Shown: positions 59,108 to 64,000 of the stretch, in pieces
Position numbering within the stretch: the stretch's first letter is position 1
Layout: the number at the start of each line of letters is the position of its first letter
From: Actinomycetospora endophytica
GTDB lineage: Bacteria > Actinomycetota > Actinomycetes > Mycobacteriales > Pseudonocardiaceae
Direction: 5' to 3'
Length of the DNA stretch: 64,000 bases
NCBI RefSeq assembly: GCF_021026375.1
Contig: NZ_JAJNDB010000002.1
Location: 124,001-188,000 of the forward strand
Position numbers and translations under genes: made by a program
The notes under the pieces: generated by a model
The model's database searches: none
What the model was told of the DNA's origin: nothing
What the model saw: only the letters and a program-made list of their open reading frames with translations

Positions 59108-61684
59108 ATGTTCGAGAGGTTCACCGACCGCGCGAGGCGGGTGGTCGTCCTGGCCCAAGAAGAGGCCAGGATGCTCAACCACAACTACATCGGGACCGAG
59201 CACATCCTGCTCGGGCTGATCCACGAGGGCGAAGGCGTCGCCGCCAAGGCCCTCGAGTCGCTGGGCATCGCCCTGGAGGGCGTACGCCAGCAGGTCGAGG
59301 AGATCATCGGCCAGGGTCAGCAGGCCCCCAGTGGGCACATCCCGTTCACCCCGCGGGCCAAGAAGGTGCTGGAGCTGTCGCTGCGCGAAGCGCTGCAGCT
59401 CGGCCACAACTACATCGGCACCGAGCACATCCTGCTCGGGCTGATCCGCGAGGGCGAAGGCGTCGCCGCCCAGGTCCTCGTCAAGCTCGGGGCCGACCTC
59501 AACCGGGTGCGCCAGCAGGTGCTGCAGCTGCTCTCGGGCTACCAGGGCAAGGAGCCCACGGAGTCCGGCGGCCAGCGTGGCGAGGGCACCCCGTCGTCGT
59601 CGCTCGTGCTCGACCAGTTCGGTCGCAACCTCACCCAGTCCGCCCGCGAGGGCAAGCTGGACCCGGTCATCGGCCGGGAGAAGGAGATCGAGCGGGTCAT
59701 GCAGGTCCTCTCCCGGAGGACCAAGAACAACCCGGTCCTCATCGGCGAGCCCGGCGTCGGCAAGACCGCCGTCGTCGAGGGCCTCGGCCAGGCCATCGTC
59801 AAGGGCGAGGTCCCCGAGACGCTGAAGGACAAGCAGCTCTACACCCTCGACCTCGGGTCGCTGGTGGCCGGCTCGCGGTACCGCGGTGACTTCGAGGAGC
59901 GCCTCAAGAAGGTGCTCAAGGAGATCCGCACCCGCGGCGACATCATCCTGTTCATCGACGAGCTGCACACGCTCGTGGGTGCCGGTGCCGCCGAGGGCGC
60001 GATCGACGCCGCGTCGATCCTCAAGCCGATGCTCGCCCGCGGTGAGCTGCAGACCATCGGCGCGACGACGCTCGACGAGTACCGCAAGCACGTCGAGAAG
60101 GACGCCGCGCTCGAGCGCCGCTTCCAGCCGATCCAGGTGGGGGAGCCGTCGGTGGCGCACTCCATCGAGATCCTCAAGGGGCTCCGCGACCGGTACGAGG
60201 CGCACCACCGCGTCTCGATCACCGACCCGGCCCTCGTGGCCGCCGCGACGCTGGCCGACCGGTACATCAACGACCGATACCTGCCGGACAAGGCGATCGA
60301 CCTGATCGACGAGGCCGGCGCCCGCATGCGCATCCGCCGCATGACCGCGCCGCCGGACCTGCGCGAGTTCGACGAGAAGATCTCCGACGTCCGCCGGGAC
60401 AAGGAGTCGGCGATCGACGCGCAGGACTTCGAGAAGGCCGCGCGCCTGCGGGACGAGGAGAAGCAGCTCCTCGGCCAGAAGTCCGAGCGCGAGAAGCAGT
60501 GGAAGTCGGGTGACCTCGACGTCGTCGCCGAGGTGGACGACGAGCTGATCGCCGAGGTGCTGGCCAACTGGACCGGCATCCCCGTCTTCAAGCTCACCGA
60601 GGAGGAGACCACCCGTCTGCTCCGCATGGAGGACGAGCTCCACAAGCGGATCATCGGCCAGGAGGACGCCGTCAAGGCGGTCTCGCAGTCGATGCGCCGC
60701 ACGCGGGCCGGCCTCAAGGACCCGAAGCGGCCGTCCGGGTCGTTCATCTTCGCGGGGCCCTCGGGCGTCGGGAAGACGGAGCTGACCAAGGCACTCGCCG
60801 AGTTCCTGTTCGGTGACGACGACGCGCTCGTCCAGATCGACATGGGCGAGTTCCACGACCGCTACACGGCCTCGCGGCTCTTCGGCGCGCCCCCCGGGTA
60901 CGTCGGCTACGAGGAAGGCGGCCAGCTCACCGAGAAGGTGCGCCGCAAGCCGTTCTCGGTGGTCCTCTTCGACGAGATCGAGAAGGCCCACTCCGAGGTC
61001 TACAACACGCTGCTGCAGGTGCTGGAGGACGGCCGCCTGACCGACGGTCAGGGCCGGATCGTCGACTTCAAGAACACGGTCATCGTGTTCACGTCGAACC
61101 TCGGTACGCAGGACATCTCGAAGGCGGTCGGCCTCGGGTTCCAGTCGGGTCAGGACACCGGCTCGAACTATGAGCGCATGAAGAACAAGGTGACGGACGA
61201 GCTCAAGAAGCACTTCCGTCCCGAGTTCCTCAACCGCATCGACGACATCATCGTGTTCCACCAGCTGCGCGAGGACGAGATCACGCAGATGGTCGACCTG
61301 CTGATCGGTCGCACCGAGAAGCAGTTGGCGAACAAGGACATGTCGATCGAGCTCACCGAGAACGCGAAGAAGCTGCTCGCCCAGCGCGGCTTCGACCCGG
61401 TGCTCGGTGCCCGGCCGCTGCGTCGCACGATCCAGCGCGAGATCGAGGACCAGCTCTCCGAGAAGATCCTGTTCGGGGAGATCGAGCCCGGGCAGATCGT
61501 GCTGGTCGACGTCGAGGGCTGGACGCCGGAGACCGACGACCAGGGCCGGACGAAGGCCGCGCCCGAATCGGCGACGTTCACGTTCCGCGGTGAGGCCAAG
61601 CCGACCCCGGTTCCGGACACCCCGGAGGTGGCCACGGTCGGCACCTCGGGCACGTCGGACCAGGCGGACCAGGCGGACGGCTGA
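59108..61684 (+). CDS. clpC: ATP-dependent Clp protease ATP-binding subunit ClpC
   Basis: An 858-residue AAA+ unfoldase that feeds ClpP. Two Clp-N repeats occupy residues 1-145 ([13 protein letters not shown] occurs twice). The first AAA+ domain has Walker A GEPGVGKT near residue 213. A UVR coiled-coil region ([20 protein letters not shown]) follows near 420-450. The second AAA+ domain has GPSGVGKT near residue 551, and [15 protein letters not shown] is in the C-terminal part. Length and layout are those of actinobacterial ClpC1. It is monocistronic, with a hairpin terminator after it. Confidence 0.97.
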   Translation: MFERFTDRARRVVVLAQEEARMLNHNYIGTEHILLGLIHEGEGVAAKALESLGIALEGVRQQVEEIIGQGQQAPSGHIPFTPRAKKVLELSLREALQLGHNYIGTEHILLGLIREGEGVAAQVLVKLGADLNRVRQQVLQLLSGYQGKEPTESGGQRGEGTPSSSLVLDQFGRNLTQSAREGKLDPVIGREKEIERVMQVLSRRTKNNPVLIGEPGVGKTAVVEGLGQAIVKGEVPETLKDKQLYTLDLGSLVAGSRYRGDFEERLKKVLKEIRTRGDIILFIDELHTLVGAGAAEGAIDAASILKPMLARGELQTIGATTLDEYRKHVEKDAALERRFQPIQVGEPSVAHSIEILKGLRDRYEAHHRVSITDPALVAAATLADRYINDRYLPDKAIDLIDEAGARMRIRRMTAPPDLREFDEKISDVRRDKESAIDAQDFEKAARLRDEEKQLLGQKSEREKQWKSGDLDVVAEVDDELIAEVLANWTGIPVFKLTEEETTRLLRMEDELHKRIIGQEDAVKAVSQSMRRTRAGLKDPKRPSGSFIFAGPSGVGKTELTKALAEFLFGDDDALVQIDMGEFHDRYTASRLFGAPPGYVGYEEGGQLTEKVRRKPFSVVLFDEIEKAHSEVYNTLLQVLEDGRLTDGQGRIVDFKNTVIVFTSNLGTQDISKAVGLGFQSGQDTGSNYERMKNKVTDELKKHFRPEFLNRIDDIIVFHQLREDEITQMVDLLIGRTEKQLANKDMSIELTENAKKLLAQRGFDPVLGARPLRRTIQREIEDQLSEKILFGEIEPGQIVLVDVEGWTPETDDQGRTKAAPESATFTFRGEAKPTPVPDTPEVATVGTSGTSDQADQADG

Positions 61685-61704
61685 TCCACCCCGCACGACC
61701 CGGT

Positions 61705-61733
61705 GCCCCGGTCACCCTCGTGGTGGCCGGGGC
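61705..61733 (+). terminator. clpC terminator
   Basis: GCCCCGGTCAC (61705-61715) pairs with GTGGCCGGGGC (61723-61733), with one G-T-type mismatch, 20 bp after the clpC stop. Confidence 0.7.
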
Positions 61734-61771
61734 GTCGTCGTGTGTGCGGGGCCCGGGTTGTTCCGTCCCCG

Positions 61772-61906
61772 TTCTGAGCGAAGGGCACCTTCGCTCGAAT
61801 AGATCGGCCATGGGCGCCCACCGCCAGAACGCCGGGCGGGCGCTCGTTCTGAGCGAAGGGGCCCTTCGCTCGAATAGATCGACCGAACGTGCCCCTCGCT
61901 CGGAAC
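61772..61906. repeat. Repeated hairpin element after clpC
   Basis: Two near-identical copies contain GAGCGAAGG, a short loop and CCTTCGCTC, then GAATAGATCG: 61772-61805 and 61847-61881. A third, degenerate and inverted copy lies at about 61884-61906 (CGAACGTGCCCCTCGCTCGG). Together they fill much of the 316-bp gap. They may be REP-type elements or secondary terminators. GGGGCCC replaces GGGCACC at the loop of copy 2, a compensatory change that keeps the stem. Confidence 0.8.
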
Positions 61907-62000
61907 TCGGGGCGGCCCGGCGATCGGATCTCTCGTCGGCGCCCGCCCGTTCGCTAGCGTCGGGCCCGGAGAGGTGGACCAGCGGCGCGAGGAGAGTGAC

Positions 62001-62771
62001 GTGGGGGAGCCGGACGAGGGCGCGCCGACACCGTCCACGAAGGGTTCCCCACGGCGGCCGTGGTCCCGTCGCGAGTACACCCCCGAGGAGATCGAGGCCG
62101 CCAAGCAGCAGTGGCGCGACATCCGGCCGTGGGAGCACCCGATGGCCCGCGCCGACAAGGTCCTGATCTTCTCGACGGTCGCGGTCACCGTCCTGCTGCT
62201 GGGATCGCTGCCGGTCCGACCGTTCCTGCTCGCCACGCACCCCGTCGCGCTGAGCGCCGTCACCGGCAGCCTGTCGGCGGTCGGCGCGGCGTCGGCGTTC
62301 GCTCGGATCGGCGGCACCGATGTGTGGCTCGTCGTCGCGGCCGGCGTGTTCGGCATGATCAAGTTCGACTGGCTCTTCTGGTGGGCCGGCCGTCGGTGGG
62401 GCGCGAAGGGCGTCCGGTTCTTCACCCCGCCCGGGCGCGCCACGCGGTTCGTCGAGCGCGTCCGGTCATGGCCGCCGTGGACCATCGGGCTGATCGTCAT
62501 CGCCGCGGCGCTGCCCGGGGTGCCGTCCGTGCCGCTGTTCCTGCTGGCGGGGCTCGCCGGGCTGCCGCTGGTGGTCTTCCTGGTGCTCGACGCGATCGGG
62601 TCGGCCCTCGTCGTCGGGCTCGTCGCCGGCCTGGGGTACGGGTTGGGCCAGACCGCCGTCGACGTCGTGCTGAAGGTCGATCAGTACGCGCTGTGGGTCA
62701 GCATCGCGCTCATCCTCGTCATCTCCTTCCGGGCGGGACGACGGGGACAGCCGAGCACCGCCGGGCGTTGA
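62001..62771 (+). CDS. DedA/VTT-like membrane protein
   Basis: A 256-residue protein with an acidic, charged N-terminus (about residues 1-50) and five to six hydrophobic helices. FDWLFWWAGRRWGAKGVRFF (about 123-142) resembles the G-R-x-x-G motif of the DedA/VTT family, and PLFLLAGLAGLPLVVFLVLD with GSALVVGLVAGLGYGLGQ resembles its second half. DedA proteins translocate lipids or affect membrane energetics. The GTG is chosen because GAGGAGA lies 7 bp upstream. It converges on the WYL gene 3 bp away. Confidence 0.72.
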   Translation: MGEPDEGAPTPSTKGSPRRPWSRREYTPEEIEAAKQQWRDIRPWEHPMARADKVLIFSTVAVTVLLLGSLPVRPFLLATHPVALSAVTGSLSAVGAASAFARIGGTDVWLVVAAGVFGMIKFDWLFWWAGRRWGAKGVRFFTPPGRATRFVERVRSWPPWTIGLIVIAAALPGVPSVPLFLLAGLAGLPLVVFLVLDAIGSALVVGLVAGLGYGLGQTAVDVVLKVDQYALWVSIALILVISFRAGRRGQPSTAGR

Positions 62772-62774
62772 TCC

Positions 62775-63755
62775 TCAGCCGGGCCCGTACAACGACGCCA
62801 GCGCCGCCGCGGTGTCACGCATCTGCTCGCGCAGCGCGGGCGGCGATACGACCTCGATCTCCGCGCCGAGCCCGAGCAGCTCCGAGCGCGCGGCCGCGAT
62901 CGACTCGATCGGGATCACCGCACTCGTCCACCCCCCGTCGTCGACCGGCCACTCCCGCTCCGCCAGCGCCCGCGCGGTGTGCGGCCGCAGCACCACCGGC
63001 GCGAGCTCCATCCCGAACGACGAGAGCCGCACCGCCGCCTCCGCCTGGTACAGCGACGCCGTCAGCTCGGAGGACCGCTCGTTCCAGTACCGCCACAGGT
63101 CGAACCCCTCGGGCCGGTCGAAGCGCACGTCGAGCGTCTCCAGCTCGAGCACCCGCGCGACCCGGTAGGTGCGCGGATCCCCGACGCCGTGCGGCCGCGC
63201 CACCAGATACCAGACCCCGGCCTTGAGCACGATGCCGAGCGGCTCCAGCTCCCGCTCGACCTCCTCGTCGCCCCACCGCCGGTAGCGGATCCGCACGACC
63301 CGCTGGTTCCACACCGCGTCGGCGATCCCGGTCAGCGTCGGGACGTGGTCGGCCTCCCGGAACCAGCCGGGTGCGTCGAGATGGAAGCGCTCCGCGATGC
63401 GGGCGGAGCGCTCGGCCAGCTCGGTCGGGAGCGCCGCCTGCACCTTGAGCTGGGCCGCGGCGAGGACCCGCCCCAGTCCGAGCTCGGCGGCGGCGCCCGG
63501 CATGCCGGACAGGGCGAGCGAGTCGGCCTCCTCGGCGGACATCCCGGTGAGTTGCGTGCGGTAGCCCTCGAGCAGCGAATACCCGCCGTCGGGACCGCGG
63601 TCGGCGTAGACCGGCACGCCGGACTCGGTCAGGGCGTCCATGTCGCGGTAGATGGTGCGGATGGACACCTCGAGCTCGTCGGCGAGCTCCCGCGCCGTCA
63701 TGCGGCCGCGCGCCTGCAGCATCATCAGCAGGGAGAGCAGTCGGCTCGCACGCAC
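62775..63755 (-). CDS. WYL-domain transcriptional regulator (YafY-like)
   Basis: A 326-residue regulator. An N-terminal winged helix (RMTARELADELEVSIRTIYR, about residues 18-37) is followed by a WYL domain (about 140-230; AVWNQRVVRIRYRRW, and VWYLVARPHGVGDPRTYRVA with the WYL motif) and the C-terminal WCX extension (about 235-320). WYL domains sense ligands such as nucleic acids. It diverges from an AlkZ-like gene across a region with two identical palindromes, probably its binding sites. Confidence 0.88.
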   Translation of the reverse strand: MRASRLLSLLMMLQARGRMTARELADELEVSIRTIYRDMDALTESGVPVYADRGPDGGYSLLEGYRTQLTGMSAEEADSLALSGMPGAAAELGLGRVLAAAQLKVQAALPTELAERSARIAERFHLDAPGWFREADHVPTLTGIADAVWNQRVVRIRYRRWGDEEVERELEPLGIVLKAGVWYLVARPHGVGDPRTYRVARVLELETLDVRFDRPEGFDLWRYWNERSSELTASLYQAEAAVRLSSFGMELAPVVLRPHTARALAEREWPVDDGGWTSAVIPIESIAAARSELLGLGAEIEVVSPPALREQMRDTAAALASLYGPG

Positions 63756-63779
63756 GGGTCACAGTCCTACCGCATGACC

Positions 63780-63852
63780 TGACAGCTCTTGTCACCCTCC
63801 CCACGCCGTGTCCTCACGCGATCCCGTCGGCCGGACCTGACAGCACGTGTCA
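63780..63852. promoter_or_regulatory. Two matching palindromic operators between WYL and AlkZ-like genes
   Basis: TGACAGCTCTTGTCA (63780-63794) and TGACAGCACGTGTCA (63838-63852) share TGACA-N5-TGTCA and both follow CC. They are 58 bp apart, between divergent genes. They probably bind the WYL regulator. Confidence 0.6.
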
Positions 63853-63876
63853 GCCGGCGACCGGCAGGCTGGCCGG

Positions 63877-64000
63877 ATGGACGTGAGCAGGGAGCGCGCG
63901 ATCGCGTTCCGGATCGCCGCGCAGGGTCTGGGACGGGTCGACGACGACGACGGCGCCGCGGCCGTCCTGGCGCTCGGCGTTCAGCACCTCGGCCCCGCCG
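63877..64000 (+). CDS. Winged-helix DNA-binding (HTH_42/AlkZ-like) protein, 5' part only
   Basis: The window ends after 41 codons. The visible sequence MDVSRERAIAFRIAAQGLGR, then AVLALGVQHLGPA, has the opening RxxAxRxxAQGLxR and LGVQ pattern of AlkZ-type winged-helix proteins, some of which are DNA glycosylases. The ATG lies 24 bp after the second palindrome. The remainder is outside the window, so the family call is provisional. Confidence 0.55.
   Translation, partial: MDVSRERAIAFRIAAQGLGRVDDDDGAAAVLALGVQHLGPA

Overview
The window is chromosomal DNA of a very GC-rich actinobacterium. Start codons are mostly GTG or ATG with short 4-bp operon overlaps, and several genes look leaderless. The gene order from about 26.8 to 61.7 kb (ppa, dacB-type peptidase, zinc metalloprotease, tilS, hpt, ftsH, folE-folP-folB-folK, DUF3180, DUF2520, panC-panD, coaX, lsr2, clpC) follows the order known from mycobacteria and Pseudonocardiaceae. 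Together with LLM/F420-type oxidoreductase, Lsr2 and DUF3180/DUF6779-like genes this suggests Pseudonocardiaceae (Pseudonocardia or Actinomycetospora-like). The genus is an inference.

Layout. 0-2.6 kb: the end of a protocatechuate pathway operon (pcaB, pcaC) and a lipoprotein. 2.7-9.2 kb: an accessory block in which an MFS exporter, a DUF1275 membrane protein, a YceI protein and a free three-repeat protein all carry the same small beta-sandwich (carboxypeptidase-regulatory/transthyretin-like) module. In its middle sits an AbiEi/DUF559-like gene flanked by palindromic repeats. 9.5-18.4 kb: acyl-CoA dehydrogenase, NDH-2-like oxidoreductase, a VapBC pair, a ClC channel with two DUF202 proteins, and small membrane proteins. 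18.4-23.3 kb: flavin reductase, thioesterase, LLM oxidoreductase, MaoC dehydratase, thiolase and enoyl-CoA hydratase, which look like a CoA-ester degradation set. 23.4-26.7 kb: a MarR regulator overlapping a second MFS exporter that ends in three of the same modules. 26.8-49.8 kb: the conserved housekeeping run, interrupted by a MacAB-like export operon, a HerA-like ATPase and a PrsW protease. 49.8-54.3 kb: a GAF-type regulator divergent from aldehyde dehydrogenase, DUF779 and a cysteine hydrolase, occupying the place where lysS usually lies. 54.4-64 kb: lsr2, TetR, GNAT, a divergent Prs, MarR, a membrane protein, an NTF2-like protein, clpC, a DedA-like protein, a WYL regulator and the start of an AlkZ-like gene.

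The most unusual signal is the repeated module: nine copies in five proteins, all apparently facing the cytoplasm. It is attached to two drug exporters, a DUF1275 protein and YceI, and also exists as a free protein whose three modules match the tail of the second exporter in order. Both exporter loci share an 18-bp upstream box. This could be a cytosolic sensor or scaffold system attached to membrane transport, but no function is established. Other items worth attention are a repeat-flanked AbiEi-like gene, an 83-bp triple tandem repeat before the pantothenate operon, an 18-codon open frame coupled between panC and panD, and a paired palindrome between the WYL regulator and the AlkZ-like gene.

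No rRNA, tRNA, insertion sequence, prophage, CRISPR array or replication origin was recognised. Long open frames opposite or out of frame with real genes are GC-driven shadows and are left out.
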